DNA from: an uncultured Phocaeicola sp.
GTDB lineage: Bacteria; Bacteroidota; Bacteroidia; Bacteroidales; Bacteroidaceae
Length of the DNA: 26,281 nucleotides
Assembly: GCA_948579315.1 (NCBI GenBank)
Contig: CAPAOL010000043.1
Coordinates: 1 to 26,281 of the forward strand
Direction: 5' to 3'
Below the pieces are notes generated by a model, which made no database searches, had not been told where the DNA came from, and saw nothing but the letters and a program-made list of their open reading frames with translations. Within the stretch, counting starts at the first letter, position 1, and each line of letters starts with the position of its first letter. Made by a program: the position numbers and the translations under genes. Shown one piece after another: positions 1 through 7,157 of the stretch.

Positions 1-29
1 ATCATATTTTTTTACCCCATGTTATTCCG

Positions 30-48
30 TTACTTCTTAGGTAACGGA
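30..48 (+). repeat. Left inverted repeat of the invertible segment
   Basis: The sequence TTACTTCTTAGGTAACGGA is the exact reverse complement of 300-318. Its centre has the form of a tyrosine-recombinase core site: arms GTTAC and GTAAC around a 7-base spacer TTCTTAG. On this left copy the arms extend to CCGTTAC/GTAACGG (27-47), making it more symmetrical than the right copy. Confidence 0.9.
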
Positions 49-120
49 TAATACACATATAGGATACACATAGCAGTGTAAAAAGGAAAAAAATCGATTA
101 TGAGGGAATATAAAAGCGGA

Positions 121-159
121 TACCTAACATTCAATATAATACTTTTTTGAATTTAGGTA
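121..159. repeat. Imperfect inverted repeat inside the invertible segment
   Basis: TACCTAACATTCAA (121-134) faces TTGAATTTAGGTA (147-159), which are complementary except for one extra base. The outer halves, TACCTAA and TTAGGTA, are the same as the core of the flanking 19-base repeats (CCTAAG / CTTAGG context). This may be an accessory recombinase binding site or simply a weak hairpin. Confidence 0.45.
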
Positions 160-171
160 ATAAAAATTCCT

Positions 172-201
172 TGAGCATGAAAACGTTATTTTTCATGCTC
201 A
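172..201. repeat. Perfect 12-bp hairpin inside the invertible segment
   Basis: TGAGCATGAAAA (172-183) pairs with TTTTCATGCTCA (190-201) over a six-base loop. No clear T-run follows on the plus strand; on the minus strand AAGGAATTTTTA follows, so it could act as a weak terminator for leftward transcripts. It would turn over with the segment. Confidence 0.5.
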
Positions 202-254
202 GATAGATTCATGTTGCATATTTTAGAGAAAAAGGAAAAAAAGAAGTTTTTTGC

Positions 255-286
255 TTGTTTGCTATTAATATTTTTACCTATCTTTG
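255..286 (+). promoter_or_regulatory. Promoter inside the invertible segment, pointing right
   Basis: A perfect -7 element TATCTTTG (TAnnTTTG) lies at 279-286. A -33 TTG lies at 255-257, 21 bases upstream; a second TTG at 259-261 would give a spacing of 17. Transcription would start near 293, cross the right repeat and run antisense through the recombinase gene. After inversion the same promoter would fire leftwards out of the window. Confidence 0.7.
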
Positions 287-299
287 TAGCGAATATATT

Positions 300-318
300 T
301 CCGTTACCTAAGAAGTAA
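300..318 (-). repeat. Right inverted repeat of the invertible segment
   Basis: TCCGTTACCTAAGAAGTAA is the exact reverse complement of the left copy at 30-48. The outer arm here is GTAAT rather than GTAAC, so the right copy is a less perfect palindrome. It lies between the promoter at 255-286 and the 3' end of the recombinase gene. Confidence 0.9.
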
Positions 319-362
319 TACCAGCATTAAATCCCTAATCTATAATGCTTTAACAATATTAA

Positions 363-1307
363 TCAGAACATTTTAAAACTACATACGTAAGAATAATTCA
401 ATTTATTAACTTTTGTTCTTTCTTCCAATTCGAAACCCTTTAAATATATCTGTGTTGTTTTAATAGATTTGTGCCCTAATGATTCGCTAATCATCTCGAT
501 AGAAACACCTCTGTACTTGGCAGTCGTAGCCCAAGAATGGCGGAGCGTGTAAGACGTGACGGATGAAGATATCCTTAATTTTTTGGACAGGCTTTTCAAG
601 TCATTATTGAAACGTCTCAAGGCTGACTGATATTCACGATAGGCCTCCTCTTCGTCTCTCTTGTATGCTCCGCTTAATATCCGAAAAAGATAATCTGGAT
701 AATCAGGACTCCGGGCATCGTTTTTATTGTACAATCCCCCGATTGCATTGTGCGCTGACTCCAACACTTCTATACTCATAGGAGTACCAGTCTTGAGACG
801 ATTGTACTTTAAAAGACCTTGTTTCAAATTGGATTTTTCCAGATGGGCCAAATCAGAAAAAGGCATTCCACAAAACTGAAATAACAGATTGGCAATAGCC
901 TGTGTCCGGCGAAGTTTTTCCGATTGAGGATCTTTGTTTAGTAGCATGTGAAGTTCACCGATCGGGATGGCTTTCTTCTGACGTGTGTCTACCCCGGTAA
1001 ATACCTCTCGGAACAAGCCATGTACATAAGGAGCCTGATGCGTATCGACTCCGCGATTGTAGATACTACGAAGCATACGCATATACGTAGAAATCGTATT
1101 AGGCTTCAAACGGGAAGCCAACAGATAATTGCTATACCTCTTGAGAGTTTCGCGGTTTATCTTACTAAACGTAATGGATTGGGTCCCACAAAACCGCGAA
1201 AAAGAACGAATAGCGTGTTTATACACGTGGGCCGTAGAATAACGCCCCTCTTGTCGCAAACAATTGATGTAATTGTTTGCGCAAATGGTAAATCGATTTT
1301 TTTCCAT
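363..1307 (-). CDS. Tyrosine recombinase (IntDOT/Tsr-like DNA invertase)
   Basis: A 314-residue phage-integrase-family protein. The N-terminal half (about 8-100) is the SAM-like core-binding domain and the C-terminal half is catalytic. Visible active-site parts are R256 and H257 in YTLRHSWAT, H279 in LGHKS and the nucleophile Y288 in TTQIYLKGF. The usual first arginine position (GLR in XerD) is proline in CGMPFSDL, and the box II histidine is Y253. Similar departures are known in Bacteroides recombinases such as IntDOT, where a displaced arginine, here perhaps R170 of YNRLKTG, is thought to substitute. Its location beside an inverted-repeat-bounded promoter points to local promoter inversion rather than phage integration. 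No clear promoter was found upstream. Confidence is high for the family and good for the role. Confidence 0.9.
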   Translation of the reverse strand: MEKNRFTICANNYINCLRQEGRYSTAHVYKHAIRSFSRFCGTQSITFSKINRETLKRYSNYLLASRLKPNTISTYMRMLRSIYNRGVDTHQAPYVHGLFREVFTGVDTRQKKAIPIGELHMLLNKDPQSEKLRRTQAIANLLFQFCGMPFSDLAHLEKSNLKQGLLKYNRLKTGTPMSIEVLESAHNAIGGLYNKNDARSPDYPDYLFRILSGAYKRDEEEAYREYQSALRRFNNDLKSLSKKLRISSSVTSYTLRHSWATTAKYRGVSIEMISESLGHKSIKTTQIYLKGFELEERTKVNKLNYSYVCSFKMF

Positions 1308-1604
1308 AAATTATAACTTATCTCATAAGTGTTATTAAAAAAACGTGCGGAATATAGTAAGATTATAGATAAAATGAAGCACAATTTTAAATTTAGTCAC
1401 TGTGCCAGATGGAAAATCGAATAATTCCTAAAAAAAATAAGTGAAGCCATGCAGTATTTTCAATAACCGTGCATTTAACTTATAAAAGAGGAAAAAGAAA
1501 ATCAAACCATATATCATTAAAATCTATAACCTGAGCTTAACAAGTGAAGTGGGGAAAAATAAAAAAAGAGAGAGAGTTTTTAGAACAAGATCCCCAAGAA
1601 TGAA
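1308..1604. other. Intergenic region without recognised gene
   Basis: About 300 AT-rich bases lie upstream of the recombinase gene. They should hold the recombinase promoter on the minus strand, but no convincing TTG/TAnnTTTG pair was found. The only plus-strand open frame here continues across the terminator hairpins and the TPR gene and looks like a shadow. Confidence 0.5.
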
Positions 1605-1638
1605 GAATCCCTGCCAATTTTCGAGTTGGCAGGGATTC
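1605..1638 (-). terminator. Stem-loop, second of two tandem terminator-like hairpins
   Basis: GAATCCCTGCCAA (1605-1617) pairs perfectly with TTGGCAGGGATTC (1626-1638) over an eight-base loop. It lies downstream of the TPR gene and behind the hairpin at 1661-1700. There is no long uninterrupted T-run on either side (CTTCATTCTTG on the minus strand), so efficiency is uncertain. It may also stop plus-strand readthrough from the invertible promoter. Confidence 0.6.
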
Positions 1639-1660
1639 ATTTCAAGAATAAGGAGTAAAC

Positions 1661-1700
1661 AAATCACCCATACTACAGATCGTTGTAGTATGGGTGATTT
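1661..1700 (-). terminator. Stem-loop after the TPR protein gene
   Basis: A perfect 17-bp stem, AAATCACCCATACTACA (1661-1677) with its complement at 1684-1700, closes over a six-base loop. It starts only 7 bases past the TPR stop codon at 1708, as expected for an intrinsic terminator. On the minus strand it ends GATTTGTTTACT, giving a short broken T-run. Confidence 0.7.
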
Positions 1701-1707
1701 CATAAAT

Positions 1708-3414
1708 TTACTTGCAGTATTTGGTAATCAACTCATCGACATTCGGATCACCCAGTTCTTTCGCTTTCTTAAAGTTGCCGCAAGCTTCATCTGTTTTCTT
1801 CAACTGTATCTGGCAAAGCCCCAGCAAGCGGTAAGCCTCGGCATATTTAGGATCAGCCTTCAGTATATTATTCAAAATCTGAATAGCTTCTTCATAACGT
1901 CCTACACGCAGGTTTACCACTGCATGTTCCGCCTGATAGGTCAGGTCTGTCGGATTCATTTCGACTGCTTTAGCTATGTCGTCCAAGGCACGTTGGAATT
2001 GGCGTGCTTTCAAAGCGGCCTGTTCGCGATAGTAATAGAATACGTCGTTCACTTCTCCTTTGACTGCCGTATGATAAGCATCATAATCGAGCATCGCATT
2101 GCGTGGTTGGCCGGCATTCATGTTCATCTGCGCACGTTCCAACAGATATGGAGCAAAATCTGCTGTGATCGGTTGCGGGCAGCGGGCAATACAACTATCC
2201 ATTAAAGCTACGATTTCTTTCGGGTCACCTTTCACCAATTCCTTCGTCTTGGCAGCACTAAAGAAAGTGGCCGGAGAAGCAATGTTGCTGGCATTTACCT
2301 TTTCATAAGCTGCCAAAGCACCGGCATAATCTTGCTGGGCAAACAGTATATCGCCTTCCATTTGAATATAAATAGGCAGCGGATCAATAGCGATTGCCTG
2401 ACGAACATTCTGCAAAGCAGTATCATACGTCCAGTTTTTATACGTTTTTTCCGGCTTCGACAATTGATAAGCATATATCAGCTTACCTATATTATAATAT
2501 ACATCATCTTTTTTCTGGGCCACTTTCAAAGCTTGATTAAAGTCGGCAACTGCTTTATCATACCAAGTCTGATCGTCTTTGCCTTTAGCTGCATAATAAT
2601 TGGCACGACGAAGATAGCCATCCGCATTGGCAGGAAACTGACGGATAAAATCATCCAACAGCTTTTCGTAATCGTCGCCCGACAGGCTCGAAGATGCCAT
2701 AAACAAGTACACTAATGCTTGGTCTTCCGTTTCAGGCAGACCTTTCCGGATGCCAATCTTTTTCAAAGCAGCGTCTCCCAAAGAAAGAGCACTGATTTTC
2801 TGCGACATGGCAAAAGCTGCTCCTGCGGCATAGCAAGTAGTCACCGTATCGACACCGGATGATTTCTGCGCAATACCAAACACCTGACCTTCGGCATTCA
2901 TCACCGGACAGCTCACCATTTTATCTTTCATCTGCATACCTAATGTATAGTAATGATACTCTCCGGCTACTTTGGAAACATCTTTCACCTTGCCAGTAAC
3001 GCAAGCGATACTTTTTTGTGTAGAATAAGGAAGCATCCACGCATCGGCTCCCACTGCCGGAGCTGTTTTAGCCACCATCAGCGCAGGCACTTTCTTCTCG
3101 GTGATAGCCACACGGAACTTAATGACATCATACATATCATTCGCCCCAAGTATCAAGCTAACCGGCATCTGCTTGCCTTCGGCAGTGATTACCACCGCAC
3201 GTTCGGCTCCTTTAAAAAGCGTATAATCTGATAAAGCCAATCCGTCTTCAGACACAAAAAATCCGTTTCCGGTATTCAGCATTTTATCATTCTTATCATA
3301 AGTCACCACAGAGAAGACTGCACGTTTTGCCTTCTCTACCCATTTGGGAGTTTGCGCCATGCTTCCCTGTATCAGGAAGAAAAGCAGCAAAGGTAGAATT
3401 AAAATCTTCTTCAT
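1708..3414 (-). CDS. Secreted degenerate trypsin-like protease with TPR repeats
   Basis: A protein of about 568 residues that begins with a signal peptide (MKKILILPLLLFFLIQG, cleavage near SMAQ-T), so it is exported. Residues about 25-190 resemble a trypsin/HtrA-fold protease, but the active site is lost: the histidine position in the NxHV-like segment (LSDYTLFKGA) is Thr, and the GNSGGP-like segment reads KMVSCPVMN, with Val for serine. The aspartate (MYDVIKF) remains. The rest, about 230-565, is helical TPR repeats, clearest at the C-terminus (YEEAIQILNNILKADPKYAE). It is therefore probably a periplasmic scaffold, not an enzyme. I chose the Met at 3414 because it opens the signal peptide one base after the rlmB stop; a start at 3423 would add MTD and overlap rlmB by 8 bases. 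It is the last gene of a minus-strand run. Confidence 0.8.
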   Translation of the reverse strand: MKKILILPLLLFFLIQGSMAQTPKWVEKAKRAVFSVVTYDKNDKMLNTGNGFFVSEDGLALSDYTLFKGAERAVVITAEGKQMPVSLILGANDMYDVIKFRVAITEKKVPALMVAKTAPAVGADAWMLPYSTQKSIACVTGKVKDVSKVAGEYHYYTLGMQMKDKMVSCPVMNAEGQVFGIAQKSSGVDTVTTCYAAGAAFAMSQKISALSLGDAALKKIGIRKGLPETEDQALVYLFMASSSLSGDDYEKLLDDFIRQFPANADGYLRRANYYAAKGKDDQTWYDKAVADFNQALKVAQKKDDVYYNIGKLIYAYQLSKPEKTYKNWTYDTALQNVRQAIAIDPLPIYIQMEGDILFAQQDYAGALAAYEKVNASNIASPATFFSAAKTKELVKGDPKEIVALMDSCIARCPQPITADFAPYLLERAQMNMNAGQPRNAMLDYDAYHTAVKGEVNDVFYYYREQAALKARQFQRALDDIAKAVEMNPTDLTYQAEHAVVNLRVGRYEEAIQILNNILKADPKYAEAYRLLGLCQIQLKKTDEACGNFKKAKELGDPNVDELITKYCK

Positions 3415-3415
3415 A

Positions 3416-4159
3416 TCAGTCATTATTTCTTTGTTTCACAGCTTCGTAAACCAGGATACCGGCAGCCACGGAAACATTCAAAGATTCGATAGTGCCCAGC
3501 ATCGGGATTTTCACCCATTCGTCGCAGAGCGCAAGGTTATCATAAGAAACTCCTGTATCTTCCGCTCCCATGATGATGCACAGCGGTCCTGTATAATCGG
3601 CTTTTGTGTAGTCATAATCTCCTTTTTCGGTAGCAGCTACAATGCGGAAACCACTGTCTTTCAGATATTGCAGCGTTGAACGAAGGTTCTGTTCACGACA
3701 CACAGGCAGCGTGTGCAGCGCTCCTGCCGATGTTTTCACGGCATCAGCATTGACAGACGCACTCCCGCGGGCCGGAATAATCACTGCATCGACAGCTGCA
3801 CATTCGCAAGTACGGGCAATGGCTCCGAAATTACGTACATCGGTCACTCCGTCGAGCATAACAAAAAACGGATTTTTCCCTTGTTCGAACAGGAAAGGAA
3901 CAAGATCTTCCGTTTTCTGATAAGTCACAGAAGAAATGAAAGCAACCACTCCCTGATGATTTTTCCGGGTAATGCGGTTGATACGTTCCACCGGAACACG
4001 CTGAACCGGTATCAGCAGCCCTTTCAAAGCAGCAAACAGTTCTTTGGAAAGATCACTCTGAATGTCTTTCTTTACCAGAATTTTATCAATTTCTTTACCT
4101 GCCTGAATGGCTTCTATCACGGCACGAACACCGAATATCATTTCACTTTTATCTAACAT
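3416..4159 (-). CDS. rlmB: 23S rRNA (guanosine-2'-O-)-methyltransferase RlmB (SpoU/TrmH family)
   Basis: A 247-residue SPOUT methyltransferase that uses S-adenosylmethionine to methylate a ribose 2'-OH, by family on G2251 of 23S rRNA. The N-terminal ~75 residues are the substrate-binding domain (IFGVRAVIEAI). The three SpoU motifs are all visible: NFGAIARTCECA with N110 and R116, IIMGAEDTGVS near 195, and IPMLGTIESLNVSVA near 220, which forms the knotted SAM site. Length is normal. It is followed directly by the TPR gene and preceded by recN with a 101-base spacer. The exact target nucleotide is inferred from the family; a TrmH-like tRNA target cannot be excluded. Confidence 0.92.
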   Translation of the reverse strand: MLDKSEMIFGVRAVIEAIQAGKEIDKILVKKDIQSDLSKELFAALKGLLIPVQRVPVERINRITRKNHQGVVAFISSVTYQKTEDLVPFLFEQGKNPFFVMLDGVTDVRNFGAIARTCECAAVDAVIIPARGSASVNADAVKTSAGALHTLPVCREQNLRSTLQYLKDSGFRIVAATEKGDYDYTKADYTGPLCIIMGAEDTGVSYDNLALCDEWVKIPMLGTIESLNVSVAAGILVYEAVKQRNND

Positions 4160-4260
4160 CTATTTGATTTACTATTTACAATTTACTATTTACTACTTAT
4201 CAGTTACCGCTTAATAATTCACTACCTCAACTATTTTGAATGAATCAACTCAGCCATTCA
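4160..4260. repeat. rlmB-recN spacer with short repeated TTTACTA words
   Basis: The spacer contains ATTTACTATTTAC then ATTTACTATTTACTAC (about 4168-4197), an imperfect run of TTTAC(T)A words, and a weak hairpin AATGAAT/ATTCATT (4239-4245, 4256-4262) at the recN stop. No promoter of the TTG/TAnnTTTG type was recognised. Confidence 0.4.
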
Positions 4261-5922
4261 TTACTTAGCATCAAGCAGGGATTTGGCATTGCTAAGGGCG
4301 GCCTCGGTCAGAGTGGCGCCACTAAGCATGTGAGCTATTTCCTCTACTCGTTCTTCATCGGTGAGACGGCGGATGTGACTGTTGGTTTCCGTATCGCTGT
4401 CTTTCTTATATACTTTATAATGTGCACGTCCGCGGGCTGCAATCTGCGGCAAGTGGGTGATGCTGATTACCTGACGGTTCCGGTCGCCCATTTCCTGCAT
4501 CATGTCCGCCATGCGGTCGGCTATTTCACCGGAAACACCTGTGTCTATTTCATCAAATACGATAGTCGGCAGTTTCACGGCTCCGGCAATCAATGCTTTG
4601 ATAGAAAGCATGACACGGGCAATTTCACCTCCCGAAGCTACGGACGAGATATTCTGCAAGGTGCCGTTCTTATTGGCAGAAAACAGGAAGTTGACTGTAT
4701 CTTCTCCATGCAATCCCGGTTCTTTCTTCAGTCCCATTTCGATCTGGAAACGAACATTCGGCATGCCCAACGGAATCAAGCGGGCTGCCAATTGCTTTTC
4801 TACTTCACGCGCAGCTTTCGTACGGGCTTTGGTGAGCAGTTCTGCTTGTTGTTTCACTTGCTTATACTGTTCCTCTTTACGAGCGGTCAGCTCGGCAATA
4901 CGCTCATCGTATGAAGTGATGTCGGACAATTTGCTACGATATTCATCCGTCAACGCTATCAACTCGTCAAGAGTCTGTACCCGATGTTTCTGTTGCAGGG
5001 AATAAATCAGATTCAGCCGTTCGTTCACTTCTTCCAAGCGGACCGGATTAAATTCAACGGAATCACTTTGTGAAGAGACTTCGTGCGAAATATCTTTCAA
5101 TTCGATATAGGCGCTCTCCATACGTTCGGTAAGTTCCTTAGCAGGCTGATAGACTCTTTGCAAGCTATTCAGCGTATTCAGACTATCTTTCAGGTAAGAA
5201 AGCAATCCGCCTTCATCCGAGGCAAATGACTGTTCTACCCGGTAAAGTCCGGCTTTAATTTCCTCCGCATGACTTAGTGTTTCGGCTTCCTGCTCCAGTT
5301 CCTCCTGCTCCCCTTCTACAAGATGGGCCTCTTCGAGCTGCTCGAGTTGGAAACGGATATAATCTTCATCGGAGCGGCTTTTCTCTGCCAGTGACATTAA
5401 CTCGGCCAATTCGCGTTCTGTCTGCTTCCATTCGCCATAACGCAGATGGTATTTCTCCAATGCTGCATCATTATGCGCCAAAAGATCAAGCACGTTCAAC
5501 TGGAATCCTTCTTTATTAAGTAACAGATTCTGATGTTGAGAATGTACATCTATCAACTGTTCGCCCAGCTCTTTCATTTGTGCCAGTGAAGCGGGAGTAT
5601 CATTGATGAATGCCCTGCTTTTGCCGGAAGCCTGTACCTCACGGCGCAAAATACACTCTTCATCATATTCCAATTCGTTTTCTTCAAAAAACGGACGCAT
5701 ACCGTAGGCAGCAATATCGAACCGTGCCTCTATAATACATTTGGAAGCTCCGCGACGAATCGCTTTCACATCGGCACGCTGCCCCAGCAGGAGTCCGATA
5801 GCTCCCAGAATAATTGATTTCCCGGCTCCCGTTTCACCTGTTATAACGGAAAAGCCTGTTTCAAAACTGATATCCAGTTTTTCTATCAATGCGTAATTCT
5901 GAATGTATAGTGAACGTAACAA
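4261..5922 (-). CDS. recN: DNA repair protein RecN
   Basis: A 553-residue SMC-like ATPase that acts in recombinational repair of double-strand breaks. The N-terminus MLRSLYIQNYALIEKL is the standard RecN start, with Walker A GETGAGKS at 29-36. A central helical/coiled-coil part (about 150-370, rich in E, L, Q) separates the two halves of the ATPase. The C-terminal half holds the ABC signature SVASGGEIARVML and Walker B PTIVFDEIDTGVSG, then SITHLPQIAARG. Length matches the family. It follows coaBC by 26 AT-rich bases and precedes rlmB, and is probably in one transcript with them. Confidence 0.97.
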   Translation of the reverse strand: MLRSLYIQNYALIEKLDISFETGFSVITGETGAGKSIILGAIGLLLGQRADVKAIRRGASKCIIEARFDIAAYGMRPFFEENELEYDEECILRREVQASGKSRAFINDTPASLAQMKELGEQLIDVHSQHQNLLLNKEGFQLNVLDLLAHNDAALEKYHLRYGEWKQTERELAELMSLAEKSRSDEDYIRFQLEQLEEAHLVEGEQEELEQEAETLSHAEEIKAGLYRVEQSFASDEGGLLSYLKDSLNTLNSLQRVYQPAKELTERMESAYIELKDISHEVSSQSDSVEFNPVRLEEVNERLNLIYSLQQKHRVQTLDELIALTDEYRSKLSDITSYDERIAELTARKEEQYKQVKQQAELLTKARTKAAREVEKQLAARLIPLGMPNVRFQIEMGLKKEPGLHGEDTVNFLFSANKNGTLQNISSVASGGEIARVMLSIKALIAGAVKLPTIVFDEIDTGVSGEIADRMADMMQEMGDRNRQVISITHLPQIAARGRAHYKVYKKDSDTETNSHIRRLTDEERVEEIAHMLSGATLTEAALSNAKSLLDAK

Positions 5923-5948
5923 ACTAATTAAAAATTAAAATTTGAAAA

Positions 5949-7157
5949 TTAAAAATTGGGAGACAGGGCGGCTACCAGACGATCAATGATGTCTTGAGCT
6001 ACTTCCGTTTTCGACTTCAAAGGATAGTCTGTACGACCTTTCCTGTCGATTATACTTATCTTATTGGTATCATGGCGGAAACCGGCTCCAGCATCATTCA
6101 ACGAGTTGAGCACGATAAAATCGAAGTTCTTGCGTTCGAGCTTTCCTTCGGCATTCTGCTGCTCATTATTGGTTTCGAGCGCAAAGCCAACCAAGCATTG
6201 TTGTTTTCTTTTTATGGCTCCCAAAGAGGCAGCAATATCTTGTGTTGCCCGAAGATGCAGGGTCAGTTCTTCTTCTTTTTCCCGCTTAATCTTCTTATCG
6301 GCTACTGTTTCCGGACGATAGTCGGCTACTGCCGCACAAAGAATACCGGCATCAGCATCCGGGAAATGAGCCTGTGCTGCTTCGTACATCTCTTCAGCAG
6401 ATTCGACATCGACACGGATGATGCCAGAATGTTGCGTTTTGAGTTGCACAGGACCTGTAATCAAGGTCACTTGCGCTCCGCGACGGGCACATTCTTCTGC
6501 CAACGCGAATCCCATCTTTCCGGACGAATAATTGCCGATGAAACGCACCGGGTCAATCTTTTCGTAAGTCGGTCCGGCGGTAATCATCACTTTCTTTCCG
6601 GACAATTCGCCACTCGAAGCAAAGAATTCATCCAATACCCGGATGATATTCTCCGGCTCTTCCATTCGCCCCTTCCCTACCAGATGGCTGGCTAGTTCTC
6701 CTGTCCCCGGCTCGATAATATGATTACCGTATGAACGCAGAATATCCAGATTTTTCTGGGTGGCAGGATGAGCAAACATATCGAGGTCCATTGCCGGAGC
6801 AACAAACACGGGAGCTTTTGCCGAAAGATAAGTGGTTATCAGCATATTGTCGGCTATTCCGTTGGCCATTTTACCGATGGTAGAGGCAGTGGCCGGCGCA
6901 ATCAATACGGCATCCGCCCATAAACCGAGATCGACGTGGCTGTTCCACGTTCCGTCACGTTGGGCAAAAAACTCACTGATGACCGGTTTGCTGGTCAACG
7001 CCGAAAGAGTGATGGGAGTAATAAATTCTTTTCCCGCCGGAGTAATGACGACCTGCACTTCCGCCCCTTGTTTTATCAGCCCACGAATGATATAGCAAGC
7101 CTTGTACGCGGCAATACTGCCGGTAATTCCAAGAATTATTTTCTTTCCTTTTAGCAT
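5949..7157 (-). CDS. coaBC: Bifunctional phosphopantothenoylcysteine decarboxylase / phosphopantothenate-cysteine ligase
   Basis: A 402-residue CoaBC (Dfp) protein catalysing two steps of coenzyme A synthesis: ligation of cysteine to 4'-phosphopantothenate, then FMN-dependent decarboxylation. Residues 1-~180 are the flavoprotein decarboxylase (GSIAAYKA, catalytic H74 in NSHVDL); ~185-402 are the synthetase (ITAGPTYEKIDPVRFIGN, YSSGKMGFALA, AAVADYRP, KIKR). Two decarboxylase motifs differ from E. coli: the PxMNxxMW motif reads PAMDLDMF (Asp for Asn), and the ACGxxGxGRM motif reads ASHLVGKGRM, with Ser157 for the active-site Cys158. I recall similar changes in other Bacteroidota, so this looks lineage-typical rather than a broken gene. 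The start codon overlaps the exonuclease stop by one base (TAATG), suggesting translational coupling. Confidence 0.95.
   Translation of the reverse strand: MLKGKKIILGITGSIAAYKACYIIRGLIKQGAEVQVVITPAGKEFITPITLSALTSKPVISEFFAQRDGTWNSHVDLGLWADAVLIAPATASTIGKMANGIADNMLITTYLSAKAPVFVAPAMDLDMFAHPATQKNLDILRSYGNHIIEPGTGELASHLVGKGRMEEPENIIRVLDEFFASSGELSGKKVMITAGPTYEKIDPVRFIGNYSSGKMGFALAEECARRGAQVTLITGPVQLKTQHSGIIRVDVESAEEMYEAAQAHFPDADAGILCAAVADYRPETVADKKIKREKEEELTLHLRATQDIAASLGAIKRKQQCLVGFALETNNEQQNAEGKLERKNFDFIVLNSLNDAGAGFRHDTNKISIIDRKGRTDYPLKSKTEVAQDIIDRLVAALSPNF

Larger units (their letters stand above)
30..318. other. Invertible promoter segment (phase-variation switch)
   Basis: Two perfect 19-base inverted repeats (30-48 and 300-318) bound a 251-base AT-rich segment that has no gene but carries a Bacteroides-type promoter near its right end. 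A tyrosine recombinase gene begins its 3' end 44 bases to the right. In Bacteroides this arrangement is the known layout of promoters flipped by a locally encoded tyrosine recombinase, usually in front of capsule or outer-surface loci. As written the promoter points right, away from whatever lies left of position 1, so the switch is probably in the OFF state for that locus. Inversion itself is inferred, not seen. Confidence 0.85.

Noticed and set aside
363..1307. Recombinase as the integrase of a prophage or conjugative element
   Set aside because: No phage, mobilisation or excision genes follow, no attachment-site pair with a tRNA is seen near it, and the neighbouring inverted-repeat promoter explains it better.
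1549..2205. 218-residue open frame on the plus strand
   Set aside because: It crosses both terminator hairpins and is antisense to the TPR gene; no family features and poor composition, so a shadow.
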